Source: Acanthosepion esculentum (Eukaryota > Mollusca > Cephalopoda > Sepiida > Sepiidae). Taken from it: a stretch of 64,000 nucleotides of DNA. Position 1 is the first letter of the stretch. Each line of letters opens with the position of its first letter. The stretch covers positions 36,108,618 to 36,172,617 of the forward strand of contig OZ038492.1 in assembly GCA_964036315.1 (NCBI GenBank), in the 5' to 3' direction. The notes beneath the pieces are model-generated. The model did not search any database. It worked only from the letters and a program-made list of their open reading frames with translations, and was not told where the DNA came from. The translations under genes and the position numbers were made by a program. This document shows positions 45,725-58,110 of the stretch, piece after piece.

Positions 45725-45955
45725 CGTAAAAATGCAGATGGTGCATTTTGCAAATGAAAAAAATTACGCATTATTTATTTCAGTAAACCGCGTCACTTAG
45801 AACGATTAATTTGCTACTTATGCAAATGCCAAAACAGTCTTAGTTGCCAATAGAAGTGAAAGATGGCTAATTTGTTTAAATAATGCACAAAGTAAAATAG
45901 ACATAATATGTCTAGATTATTAAACCCAAGCAGCATAAACGAAGATACGCTGCTT

Positions 45956-45957
<2 letters not shown>

Positions 45958-46049
<92 letters not shown>
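45958..46049. repeat. (CA)n-(TA)n microsatellite
   Basis: Dinucleotide tracts. 46050-46680 following it shows no gene. Confidence 0.96.
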
Positions 46050-46051
<2 letters not shown>

Positions 46052-46684
46052 CCGTTGGTAAATAATCCAAGTGAATCCTCATAATATAAAATATTAAATC
46101 GGATACACAAAGAGAGCTCAATATATTTATTGTAACAGAACATATTTAAATTTTTAATTACATATAAGAGAAATTTAAAAATATCTCATATGTATAGCTA
46201 TCTCACCCCACTTGAACTACCTTGCAAAATTTGTCATCAGCACGGGGTTAGGAAATAAAATATTTTTTTAATAAATAAAATAGAGTAACTAAATCCAATC
46301 AAAGAACTATACCAAATAACAAAAACCATATTACTTGAAAACTTTCAGCAATAGCAACAACTAAAATGGATAACTTTTGTAAGTCGAAGGGAAAACAATC
46401 ACCTAATCAAGATATTGATGTTCTACAAGACTTCGAACAAAATGTTGAAGTAAGCCCGTTCCATCATCGGTATTAGAAAGTGTAATAACAATAACTGGAC
46501 TTCAGAAACATATCTTCTTCAACAATTATTTTCATTTATATTTTATAAATACCAGCCGAAAGTAGCACTGCACATTTACTAAATGAAGGTCCAATTTTCC
46601 CTGACACGAAACAGCTAATATTACCGTGACCATTATTATACAATGTGCAAACGTTGGGAGTGTATGAGTTTTTAAAAGCATAAA

Positions 46685-47775
46685 TTTTACTTCTTTCACT
46701 TTTTTCGTTCTTTAATCTTTTCTTTCCTTTGTTTTATTTACTTTTTTTACGTTTTTCTTTACTTTTTTAATTCTTTCTTTCTTTGTTCCGTATTATTTAC
46801 TTCGTTCACGTTTTTCGTTTTTTACGTATTTTATTTACTTCATTCCCGTTTTTCTTTCATTCTTTTCTTCTTTCTTTCTTTCGTTTTCTTTCTTTTTTCG
46901 CTTTATTTATTTCGTTCACATTTTCTTTCTTTACTTCTTTCTTTTTTTCTTTTCATTTGCTTCTTTCAGGTTTTTCTTTCTTTACAACTTTCTTTCTTGC
47001 TTCCGTTTTATTTACATCTTTTCCTTTTTTCCTTCTGTACGTCTTTGTTTCTTACGTTTTATTTACATCTTTCACGTCTTTCTTTCTTTACTCTTTTCTT
47101 TCTTTCGTTTTATTTACTTCTTTTACTTTTTCTCTTTCCTTCTTTCATTCTTTTTTTTTTCGTTTTATTTATTAGGTTGGTGCAAAAATAATGTCGTTTT
47201 TTGACGTTCAACTTCATGTGAGAAAACGACATTATTTTTGCACTTTTTTCTTTCTTTACTTCTTTCATGGTTTTCTTTTCTTAGTTCTTTCTTTCGTTCA
47301 TTTTCTTGACTTCTTTCACTTCTTTTTGTTTTTTGCTTCTTTCTTTCTTTTGTTTAATTTACTTCTTTCTTTCCTTAATTCTTTCTTTATTCTTTCTTTA
47401 CTTCTTTTTGACTTCCTGCTATCTTTCATTTATTTACTTCTTTTTTTCTCTTTTAGTTCCTTTTTCCTTCGTTTTATTTACTTCTTTCATCTCTTTCTTC
47501 GCTATTTTCTTTCTTTTTTCATCTTATTAACTTCTTTTTATTGTATACTTCACACTTTAATTCTTTCTTTCGTTTTATTTAATTCTCTCTTTCTGTTCTT
47601 TCATTTTTGTAATACTTTCTGTTTTTCTTTTCATGTGTTTCTTGTTACGGTTTATTTTCTTCTTTTTTCAATCTTTCTTTTGCTTTACGTGTTCTTTTTC
47701 TTTAATCTTTTTTCTTCTTTCTTCTTCCTTCTGTTTGCTTTCTTCTTTGTTGTTTTAATTTTGCATCTTTTACAT
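46685..47775 (+). repeat. ~1.1-kb polypyrimidine tract, degenerate TTTC-rich minisatellite
   Basis: Plus strand almost entirely T and C with scattered G/A in recurring TTTATTTACTTCTTTC and CGTTTT motifs, about 20-60 bp apart. The long Phe/Leu/Ser frames (for example 47191-47838) are read-through of this tract and not a membrane protein. A mariner MITE sits inside it. Confidence 0.9.
47172..47243 (+). mobile_element. Mariner-derived MITE (hairpin)
   Basis: Begins TTAGGTTGGTGCAAAAATAA, the form of the cecropia-type mariner TIR (compare human Hsmar1/MADE1, TTAGGTTGGTGCAAAAGTAA). Arms 47180-47200 and 47223-47243 are perfect 21-bp reverse complements around a 22-nt loop. The last ~10 bp of the right TIR (GCACCAACCTAA expected) are lost at the junction with the T/C tract. 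Confidence 0.85.
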
Positions 47776-47779
47776 CTGT

Positions 47780-48470
47780 TTCCCTGTTTCGCCTTCCAAA
47801 ATCCTTTCCCCGATTCCTTCACAATCAACTCTCTTTGAGAAGCGTCAAACAGTCTACTGTCATTTCTGTCCCAATAATTGCGACGGTACAAAGAAAACAT
47901 CTATTCCTAATTTTCCCGTCACTGGAAAAATCTTATGAACTCTCATGTGACACAGATTATGCGATCTAACGTCAATATAGCGAAACGTCATCTAACACCA
48001 TTTGCAGGACGCCTTTTCCGTTGTGTGATATACAGGGTGTTTCAGAAAAATGATATTTCGTAATATTGACAAATTCTAGTTCAAATTATCCCACATTTTA
48101 ACAGCATGTGGTAGGAAAAAAATCAAAATTCTATGTTTAATAAATTCTTTTTTCCTTTTCAGGTATAGAACTGCCATTCAGTGCAAAATATTTTTGTTTC
48201 AGAGTATGTACGAACGCAGTCGAACAAGAATGTTCAGCGTGTATTTGTGAGATAATTCGTTAAAAATGCACCAACTGCAATGGTGAATTTTTTTTAGCTG
48301 TCCTTGAGTGTTGAGGTTGTGAATCGTTTTTTGCTCTGTTGAGCACTCTAATTTACTGCGTTGGCAGATTCTTGGATTTGATAGATTTTTCGTTTCTTTT
48401 TTTTTCTTGTTCGAGATTTCTTTCTTGTTTAATGTTTTATGTCTTTTGGCAAGTTGTTTGTTAGTCACAC
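47780..48470. other. Intergenic, nothing recognised
   Basis: AT-rich. CAGGGTGTTTCAGAAAAATG at about 48033 resembles a transposon terminus (mariner/Tc type), but no partner was found. Confidence 0.4.
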
Positions 48471-48473
48471 CAA

Positions 48474-48474
48474 C

Positions 48475-48532
<58 letters not shown>
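48474..48532. repeat. (TA)n microsatellite
   Basis: Pure TA tract. Confidence 0.96.
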
Positions 48533-48536
<4 letters not shown>

Positions 48537-48689
48537 TATCGCGTGGTCATGTGTGACGTCACGAGCTGCGGCGCGATTTTCGCTTCCTTGTCTCGTAAAT
48601 ACGAGCTTGTCGTTACTTTGAGCTTATTCAAACAGCAAGGGAGGGCCATGATTGTGGTTTCGTATATGTGTTGTTTGATTTATTAAAAT

Positions 48690-48735
48690 TGTGATCTTTG
48701 ATAATGGCTTATCTAAGCCGAAACCTTAGATTGGA
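48690..48735 (+). ncRNA. Hammerhead-like motif, degenerate
   Basis: ATCT | TTGATAA | TGGCTTA-TC-TAAGCC | GAAAC | CTTAGATT. Stem II is a perfect GGCTTA/TAAGCC. The catalytic box is TTGATAA and stem III is poor. Same layout as 24700-24740. Confidence 0.4.
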
Positions 48736-49038
48736 TTCAAACATGTGTCAATATAGTGTTTTCCTTTAGTATTTCAACGATAATGTGATTAAGCTTATCA
48801 GACAATATGTAAGGAACTTACTTAAAATAAATAGATAAAATCTGTCAGTTACTTAATGTGTCCATTTGTTGTGTGCTTGCCGGATTTTTGCTTCAGGATC
48901 GCGTACCGGAATAAGTATTGTTTCGGTAGGATCCCTTGGGCGAACAAATAAGATGATGGAAGATCCGAAACTTGTCATGAGCCCAAGTCATAACATCACT
49001 GACGAGGCGATCCTGTGCACTCGTTGGAGTGTTTTCAT

Positions 49039-49043
<5 letters not shown>

Positions 49044-49119
<76 letters not shown>

Positions 49120-49351
49120 GTATTTAGGCAGCAATCCTTCTTTCATGCACATTTCATTAAAAACGACTGACAAGGTGGTTTTATTTAGTTTTTTTTATAT
49201 GATTTCTCGTGCGATCTAATAAAGCTTTTCTTTTCAGGGGATAAATTATATAAAAACTGTCCGAATGTTCTTTTTATCCGAGCGCTTTCGGCTATACATT
49301 TAGCCATTTTCAAGGATTATAAAAGCACCCTGTCAGTCGTTTTTAATGAAA

Positions 49352-49398
<47 letters not shown>
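49044..49398. repeat. PLE-A terminal unit as an inverted pair between (TA)n tracts
   Basis: (TA)n at 49044-49115 and 49357-49398 enclose a unit whose ends are inverted repeats: 49147-49178 (TGCACATTTCATTAAAAACG, ACTGACAAGGTG) and 49327-49357. On its minus strand, 49271-49318 is a hammerhead-like motif: ATCC | TTGAAAA | TGGCTAAATGTATAGCC | GAAA | GCGCTC | GGAT. Confidence 0.75.
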
Positions 49399-49402
<4 letters not shown>

Positions 49403-49589
49403 GATTATTTCCAATTTCACCCAGTTCTTGAAGCCTCACTGAATGATTAACCATCAGAATTATTTAAGAGATCGAAGCGAATTCTTCGGAACATTCGATT
49501 AGAATTAACTCTTTCTCTGTCTCTATTTCATTCTGTTTCCGTCAATTTATCTGTCAACCTATCTACCTCATTTTGTTAATAAAAATTAG

Positions 49590-49683
<94 letters not shown>
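49590..49683. repeat. (CA)n-(TA)n microsatellite
   Basis: Dinucleotide tracts. Confidence 0.96.
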
Positions 49684-49686
<3 letters not shown>

Positions 49687-49689
49687 TCC

Positions 49690-50130
49690 ATTACTTCTTT
49701 AATCGACCTTGCGGGTGATGAATTATTCTTCCTCCTGCCACGCTTATCTCACAGAGGAAATGTATCCCGCCTTTCACTGTTATATTCCTATTATTATGCC
49801 AGATGTTCGGATGAGGTATATTCCTTGGAGCCAACAACTCGGACGTTCACAGGTATGACTTTCGATGCCTTTTGACTGGTGGCAAGCTATAACCATTCCA
49901 GTTGTATACTTTCGATGAGGAGTAAGTTTCACTCAGAGAACCATCCCCAGAACAGTTACTTTGCTGAACAAACTCCTGAGAATGCTTCCTCGACAAATAT
50001 AATTTCGGTCCAGTGCCAAACGACATCTTTCCTACTTGTTATCATAATAAACTCTTACTTCCATCTTCCCAATCTATAATCTCACTCAGTAACCTCCTAA
50101 CTTGAGTGGCTCTTCTGCCTTGTGAAATAA
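49690..50130 (+). pseudogene. LINE 3' fragment (CR1-like, second subfamily)
   Basis: The plus strand reads AGDELFFLLPRLSHRGNVSR, LSLLYSYYYARCSDEVYSLE, PTTRTFTG and later, in shifted frames, RTVTLLNKLLRMLPRQI. These are the LSLFYRYFHGKCSDEVxSLxP and RTATLWNKLPxxxFP landmarks. Confidence 0.78.
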
Positions 50131-50479
50131 CAGTAAAAATGCATTCCTTGGTCTCTGGTTCGTTATTACTTTTAGCAAACGTTACCCAATGAAAAAATAA
50201 AAACAAATCTTCTAACAAAGTGGAATCCATCAAGGCCAGGGAAATATATATGTGATTCGTATTTCTGATTAAAATGCTTACTGTGTTTCCACAGACATTT
50301 TCATATAAAATATATCGATCAGTACTAAAGGACAGCAATTAGCCACAACATTATAATCTTCCTATGCCGTAGACACTGACATAGATATCAAACTAAGTAA
50401 ACCAGTTCAGTTCTATTATAAGTTACGCTCAACCACCATTAACACAACGCAAATGCTGATCATGCCATCACCAGTACCG

Positions 50480-50596
50480 ATGCTGGCGCCAAAACGAGGC
50501 TCACGCTTTCATTTTGCAACAAGTGAAGCCAAATGATGCTGAAGAGGGAGGTCTTTTGGCCATTCTTTCTGGAATTATTCCAACTGAAGCCAGAAA
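50480..50596 (+). CDS. Possible exon or relic, unknown
   Basis: A plus-strand open segment ending QQVKPNDAEEGGLLAILSGI, IPTEAR at CAGAAA|GTAAGA, a good splice donor. Open upstream to about 50458. No strong acceptor and no domain recognised. It may be a short exon, a pseudogene or chance. Confidence 0.2.
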
Positions 50597-50989
50597 GTAA
50601 GATAAATGAGAAAGGAAAAAAAATCTGGGAAAGAAAAAAAAGATCACAAAATTGCAAGTTTGCATATTTCAAGCTAGTTTTCTTCGACTGTTTAGAGGTG
50701 GAAGACAGCATCATTTTAACAAGGTAGAAGCAATGGACGTATCAGTGGCATATGGAGATATTTTTGTGTCTAGTTGTCTTTCGTATACAGATCAATATGG
50801 CGATAGAAAATATGAACTCGCTCTTCCGCTATCTCTTTCAATCTCCAGCACGCAAAACATCCACATACACATACATTGTATGAACACATACCAGTTTAGG
50901 AATATACACAAATCACATGTTCACACAGAGACACACAGACACATAATCTCTCTATTCTTGCACACACATATAAATTCATGTATGTATAT

Positions 50990-51358
<369 letters not shown>

Positions 51359-51369
51359 AATAAACCCAA

Positions 51370-53030
51370 TCTAAACTACTGAATTGGGTAAGATATTTCA
51401 GAAAATACAGAAACAATGTGCGTCTTATTAAAGATCCCTACTCAAGCAAATCTATGGAAGGACACAAGTGAGTGGATTTTTCTGTTCCATGACATAAAAA
51501 ATTAAGTTAAATATGTATTTATATTATACCACATAAAACATTTTTATCCATCAGTATCTTAAAAATCTTGAGGCTTTGTACTTCGCTAAGGGCTTTTTAA
51601 ATATAACACCTGAACAAATACATACTATTCTGCATTGCCGTAAATCAATATTATTCCACAATGGAGAAAGTTGGATTAACAAATAACAAAGGGCGACTTT
51701 GATGTGCCACATGGTTTGGTTTGATGGAGCTGAGGCTTCTGAATTAAAAGCTTATATGTTTCACATACACTCAACAAAATAGTACATACGGACAACTGCG
51801 GAATTTATAAGTATAACGGGGTGATGATAGTGCCAGATAACAGAAGAATAAATGACAATGTAAGATGCTCTTCAAACACTTCAAAAGGTTGGACTTCGAA
51901 ATAAAAGTCGATATGAATAAGAAAGTTTTCCAATATTTGAATGTCGAATTATATCTACAGTGTTTCCTCATACATGAAACTAAACTTAATTAAAATACGA
52001 GTATGTTGCATCCAACCACCCTACAAGTATAATAAACCACATCCCTAAAGGTATAAAGTCCAGGTTATCTAGAAATTCTTCTAGTAAAATAATTTTCGAT
52101 GACAAAAAAGAAAGTTTATAAATGACTTTAAAATCAGAGGGATATAAAACTAAATCTAATGTCATGTGTGATACACGCTTAGGCGATCATGTATCTTTCC
52201 AGTTACCATCCAAGGCTATAGAATCCAGTCTGTCCTGCTATTTACCAATAGCTGTTGGGAAGAAGATGAGGATGCATATTATCCCAAATGTATTAACAAG
52301 AATGGAATTCGAACTCGGCCCTTCGATTCCTTAAACCAGGCCGCTAACCATTGCTCCACCGTGCTTCCCGTATGACTAACCTGGAATTTAAACGTCAAAT
52401 AAAACAACAAATGAAGAATGATTCGAGTGAAAGGCGGGGAGCTGGATGGGTTAAACCATAAATATATTTTTTCCTAACTTAGAGATCAAATGTTAAATAG
52501 GGAAAGTATTTTTCAAATTATTTAATAAACACTGTCCTCAAAATTCCGAATTACACAAAATCTTTAATAAAAACACAGTTAAATAAAGCTGGACTAGTAA
52601 TTTAGAGACCAAAATAAAAAGACATAACGCCAGGAATTTCAAAACTAATGTGGAACAAGATACTGTTGACACTGAAACATGTAACTGTAGAAATAAAAAT
52701 AAATGTCCACTAGATCGAGTTTGCAACACTGAAAGAGTACTTTATAAAGCAGACGTAAAGGATACGATTGGCCATACCAAAATTTACATAGGATTTACTG
52801 AAGGCAGATTCAAGACGAGATGGTATAATCACAAGTCATCATTCAAGCGAGAAAGACTTAAGAATTCTACCAGGTTAGCCATCCATGTGTGGAAATTAAA
52901 AAAAAAAAACAGCAACAAAGATCATATTATTGTAAACGGGGAAATAATTTTAAAAAAAGACAAACATTGCAACGATCATAGTCATATCTGCAATCTTTGC
53001 TAAGAGGAAAAATTAACATTTCTAGACTAG
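51370..53030 (+). pseudogene. Penelope-like element: RT core to GIY-YIG endonuclease
   Basis: A degraded but collinear PLE. RT motifs: FILYHIKHFYPS (51495-51560; the usual Asp of FxxFDIxxFYPS is His here), HCRKSILFHNGESWI then GDFDVPHG (the DFDVTMGxxDGAE region), SNHPTSIINHIPKGIKSRLS, RNSSSKIIFDDKKES. After a SINE insertion it continues KTQLNKAGLV-type, then an unbroken frame 52650-53003 with CNCRNKNKCPL..C (zinc-binding Cys cluster), TKIYIGFTEGRFKTRWYNHK (GIY-YIG motif with catalytic Arg), and VWKLKKKN. Truncated 5' at the microsatellite. Confidence 0.82.
52137..52380 (-). mobile_element. SINE S4 inserted in the PLE
   Basis: Minus strand: GGGAAGCACGGTGGAGCAAT, GGTTAGCGGCC (A box region), GGGCCGAGTTCGAATTCC (B box), then CATCCTCATC, GCAGGACAGACTGGATTCTA, GTGTATCACACATGAC. 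It interrupts the PLE frame between the RT and endonuclease parts. Confidence 0.8.
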
Positions 53031-53297
53031 AAAAACCTTCTCAATGAAAGATCAGAATTACACGATGCTTACACACAAAGAAATACCTTTTGAGTTCGTT
53101 TGAACCAGGATGAAAACATGTACATTTCGTACAACCCGTAAAATTCAATACCATTCTTTTTCTTCTCCCATTCTATTATTCTTTGCATTGCGCTTTTATT
53201 TATTTATTTTTAAATAATAAAGCGTTATGAGATTATTTAGCCCGGATCGAAAGTTTGAAACCAAGGTAAAGTGATCGGCTGATCTCCTTATTTTTTC

Positions 53298-53440
<143 letters not shown>

Positions 53441-53456
53441 TGTGTGTGTGTATAGG

Positions 53457-53894
53457 CTGTATCAAAATACTTTTTCAAACTTTAGAGACAGGTGCATCAT
53501 ACCAAAACAAGGACAAAAGTTCATATAAGCATATGTCAAAAATGCCATCGTTGCTCATCGATGGACACACCATTTCATAGCAAATGTTCAATATATCCTC
53601 CGCTTGCTTTTACACACTGGCGGACCCTTTCAAATACTACCACACGTTGTCGAATGGTTCCGCAGGCCCCCATCACACGTTTATGAAGTGTTTCTGCATT
53701 ATTAATGTCTGCTGCATAATCAATTGTTTGAGGTGAGGCCATAGATAAAAATACAAATAAGCAATGTCAGGGGAACTTACAGGCCATGGAACCGTTCTTT
53801 ACCTATCCATGTTTCATGGACTTTATATGGAATTTTGTCCTTGTTTTCGTGTGAGGAACCCAACCCCAAAGCTTGTAAATGTATTTTTGATATA

Positions 53895-53905
<11 letters not shown>
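53457..53905 (-). mobile_element. Non-autonomous mariner-superfamily element (internal deletion)
   Basis: TIRs of about 75 bp: 53457-53530 (CAAAACAAGGACAAAAGTTC, ATATAAGC) versus reverse complement of 53822-53905 (ACAAGGACAAAATTCCATAT). The interior (53580-53800, minus) matches the C-terminal coding part of the 20570-21805 element: GCTGCATAATCAATTGTTTG, AGGCCATAGATAAAAATAC, CAGGCCATGGAACC. The catalytic QDGAPAHF region is deleted. Confidence 0.72.
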
Positions 53906-53958
<53 letters not shown>

Positions 53959-53970
53959 GCATGTATGTAT
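53897..53970. repeat. (CA)n-(TA)n-(TATG)n microsatellite
   Basis: Simple repeats. Confidence 0.95.
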
Positions 53971-54179
53971 GTATACATAATAGCTGTTCACTTGTATTCG
54001 AGGTTGCCCGTCAAACAAGGGTGGCTAGCCAATCTCTATTGCAGACGCTCACTCAGGCAAATTTGTGTTTGTTCAACACTCATATAGCCACCCTGTGGTT
54101 TATACCGCAACTACGATGAGCAGATTTTATTTACAGTTTCTGGAAGAGAGCGTGTTTTCTAGCATGATCAACTATCTAA

Positions 54180-54425
54180 ACAGCGCCAGCACGCTCAAAT
54201 CTTCGGTCACGATCTATCGACGGACCCCGTCCACACAATTTCACTGACAAGGCTTGGGTCAATCGACCGTATTGTTTTCAGGCACTTTCCAAAGGCACCG
54301 CACGCTAGGACCGTCCGCTCTCCAGACGGAAAACGCCAGGAAAGCTTCTTCCCGACAAACCAATCGTGGTGAGATTCGAACCCGTGTCTCATGGTCAGAA
54401 AGCCAACGTTCTTATCACTTTGCCA
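54180..54425 (-). mobile_element. tRNA-derived SINE (S6)
   Basis: The minus strand begins TGGCAAAGTGATAAGAACGT (A box TGGCAAAGTGATAAG) and GACACGGGTTCGAATCTCAC (B box GGTTCGAATC). This is the best pol III signal pair in the window. A ~160-nt body follows, ending near AGATCGTGACCGAAG. The tRNA-like head is close to canonical length but lacks a 3' acceptor strand. Confidence 0.78.
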
Positions 54426-54639
54426 TATGTATGTATGTATGCAGTCGTTCTCGATACTTGGTTGCTCGTTTATTGCGTTTCGTTCGCTGGTGTAGTAATG
54501 CCAGCTCAAATTCTAGTACAACACTGATGTGAGAACTAGAGGGGTTAAACGAGTCCTCTGTCGCCACTGATGTGGGACTGGGGCTTTGGGGTTTCGGTGT
54601 GGGTGCGTGTCTCGAATCCTCTGTCGCCGCTGTATGTAT

Positions 54640-55724
<1,085 letters not shown>

Positions 55725-55804
<80 letters not shown>

Positions 55805-55805
55805 G
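55725..55805. repeat. (TA)n-(GA)n microsatellite
   Basis: TA then GA arrays following the PLE-B 3' end. Confidence 0.96.
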
Positions 55806-55999
55806 AGAGAAATATAGATATACAAATATATTTATGGAGTATTGATAATATGTTTCTGATATATTTGATGAGTTTAAATTTGCAACTCATCTTAAATTTG
55901 AACTTCAGTCTATTATTAATTGAGGAAAAAAAAGATTTGTTAATTTTAACGTCCCCAAAACAAAACTGTGCTCTTTTATGCGTCTTACGGAACCTTTTT

Positions 56000-56395
56000 T
56001 TCTCGTCAATCAGCAAGCCTAAGGCTAACCTCCAGGAGAGCGACTTATTGCGCCTACTCGGGCTAATGTTTTCCACTGACATGAAGTGAAAAGATTATAT
56101 TGAATCAATTGACAATTCCGCTCCTAGTTGGTTGGTTCACTGTGTCGTTCTCGAAATTTTTCTCGACATAATCTAACTTATACATTTGTAAGTCGTCCAT
56201 GAATTAAATGTTGCAGTCACATTTGTTCAGGTGTTTCTGGATTTTTTACCTAGAGATTCTTGACAAAATTCAAAGAAGTATGAGCAATGTAATTATCGGC
56301 ACTGATCTGGCATCTCGGTTTCACCCACACTTCCAACGCGATTACGTTGCTTCACTGTGCTTTTACTATAATTATTTTCATTGAAACTGCTATCC
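56000..56395 (+). pseudogene. LINE 3' end, first half (family of 750-2735)
   Basis: The plus strand reads NLQESDLLRLLGLMFSTDMK, KDYIESIDNSAP, then after frame changes ILDKIQRSMSNVIIGTDLAS, DYVASLCFYYNYFH. Interrupted at 56395 by another element; resumes at 56700. Confidence 0.78.
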
Positions 56396-56700
56396 ACTAA
56401 AAGAAAAGAAGCAAGTCCCCACCGCGGGCCATTCAAAAGATAGTTCGCGCAGCGGATTGGTTGCACAAACATCCAATCGGATGTGCGGAATACGTGCTCT
56501 TTCTTCGTCTATTTCTTTAAAAAGGCCAGAGTAGTTGTTAGCGTTTCACTGTGAGGGGGGAATCAGGGATTGATCTCCCCTGATTGGGTCGATTTGGTGA
56601 TGGGGAGTATGATGTTGAAAGGCCCGAAACTCCCTGATGAACCAAGTCAAAAAATCACTGACGACCCCTTCGGGCGCCTACTTAAAAGCGTATTTTTGAA
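56396..56700 (+). mobile_element. ~300-bp element inserted in the LINE, HHR-like tail
   Basis: Sits between two LINE parts that duplicate ~20 bp of coding sequence (ATTATTTTCATTG.AACTGCT versus AATTATTCATGATAGCTGTTCT), the signature of target-site duplication. Its tail (56618-56690), with CCCGAAACTC, CTGATGAACCAAGTC and CACTGACGACCCCTTCGGGC, is shared with 48950-49030. CTGATGA and CTGACGA boxes and a TTCG-capped stem are visible, but a GAAA box in register is not. Confidence 0.55.
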
Positions 56701-56940
56701 TTATTCATGATAGCTGTTCTGGAGCTCATTCCTCTTTGATAACTAGACTTTATAAATTTAAGCGCAGTACTAGATTGGCAGCTAGGTTTCATCATATTAC
56801 ATTTGAAATTACTAGATGTAATCCTAAGTTCCGTGCTAGCAGTTTTTACTCTTGCACTTTTCACGCGTGGAAATATTTTTTCCGGTTTCTTGCTTTACAA
56901 TTAAATTTGATCTTTAGAAATTTAAATGCAATATAAATCG
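56700..56940 (+). pseudogene. LINE 3' end, second half
   Basis: The plus strand reads LITRLYKFKRSTRLAARFHH, ITFEITRCNPKFRASSFYSC, then LIFRNLNAI, continuing the 56000-56395 fragment. Confidence 0.78.
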
Positions 56941-56944
56941 TCAA

Positions 56945-57339
56945 CTTCTGTTTCATTGAATTCTGTTCATTTATTCCCCCTTTTCATTGATAATGATTTT
57001 TCTTAGATTCGTTCGCTAACGGTAATTTTCCAATTATCGAACAAATTGTTGTTACACATACCGTGCTCGGTTTTCTACTGTTTTAATGTCAGTAGTTTCC
57101 AGCTTTCAGGGCTATCATCAAGAGACGGTATTTTGTTAGTATCGTAGACAAGAATGATGTTAGTGATGTGGACCCAAAGTAGCGGCCACGGAAGGAAAAC
57201 ACGGAACACGGGTTAGAGGTAAGAAAGATATATTAAACAGAAAAGTTACAAAGAATAGTGTAAGCAGAGCTTACTATCAAGTGGTGTCCGATATTGGTGG
57301 TATCGTACGCGGCCGCGCATTACTGGTATATTTAACAAC
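56945..57339. other. Intergenic, PLE-like scrap
   Basis: 57085-57135 on the minus strand reads TCTTGATGATAGCCCTGAAA and may be another terminal-unit remnant. Otherwise unassigned. Confidence 0.35.
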
Positions 57340-57560
57340 CCTCCCACACGGGGCGAATGTGGCACAAGGCCGGTTTAACGTGGGCTTAACGAGCCCGTAG
57401 GCTCGGCCAAAAATATGCCCATTTACAACCCGTATACACGAGTTTAGGGACTGTCTACCTCCCCGGACGAAACTTTGCCCTGCGGCAAAGCCTCGTCGGA
57501 GTTCCTCTCTACAAACAGAGAGTTCGACAGCAGAACACGCGGCTGCGCATTTCTGGTGCT
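57340..57560 (+). repeat. Repeat module shared with the 18-kb fold-back element
   Basis: GTGGCACAAGGCCGGTTTAA, CGAGCCCGTAGGCTCGGCC, then a strong hairpin (GACGA 57466-57470 with TCGTC 57493-57497; CTTTGCC 57473-57479 with GGCAAAG 57484-57490). Matches 18186-18400. Confidence 0.65.
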
Positions 57561-57819
57561 ACTCCCATGATTCACATAATAATATAGTACTGGGAGAGTC
57601 CATGATGTAGGGAAGTATCGGTCTCACAAGAGTTGGGCACATCTTTGATTTTTTTAAAGTTTACCTTTGGAATTTAAATATACTCATATCGTTTAAGTAA
57701 TATCAAGAGACGGTATTTTGTTAGTATCTTGGGCAAAACTTTTGTTAGGCACATCTTTGAAATTTTAGAAGTTTACCTTTGGAATTTAAATATACTCACT
57801 ATTTAAATTATTCGGACTA

Positions 57820-58110
57820 TTGTCTTCATATTTGTCACCATATATATTACAACGTTTCGGCCGTTATACGCTCCAGCCTTCTTCGGGTGGTTGGAATGTC
57901 GAACTAAGCCCTTTATTTTGCTCACTGGGGTAGACTGTTCTAGTTCCACGTGTCATGTTTAATGAATGCCAGTTTTCAGTTATCTTCTGTTAATTCCCCT
58001 CTCCAAGTTCTCCACTGCCTTAACCGGGTATTGATCTCAAACTCTTTGAATCCTGTCACTGGACCTAACCAACCCCTGTATCCACTGTGCCACGTGTCAT
58101 TAAATATATT
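57820..58110 (-). repeat. Single arm of the fold-back family
   Basis: Minus-strand landmarks of 38463-39085: GGACCTAACCAACC-type A region, GAATTAACAGAAGAT, CACGTGGAACTAGAACAGTC, CCGAAGAAGGC, GGCCGAAACGTTG, ATATATGGTGACAAA. No partner arm within 600 bp. Confidence 0.72.

Noticed and set aside
47191..47838. 215-residue Phe/Leu-rich frame resembling a multi-pass membrane protein
   Set aside because: It is read-through of a T/C-rich simple tract and starts inside the mariner MITE. Composition alone explains the hydrophobicity.
54320..54425. tRNA gene on the minus strand
   Set aside because: A and B boxes are present but the acceptor stem does not close and the sequence runs on into a SINE body.
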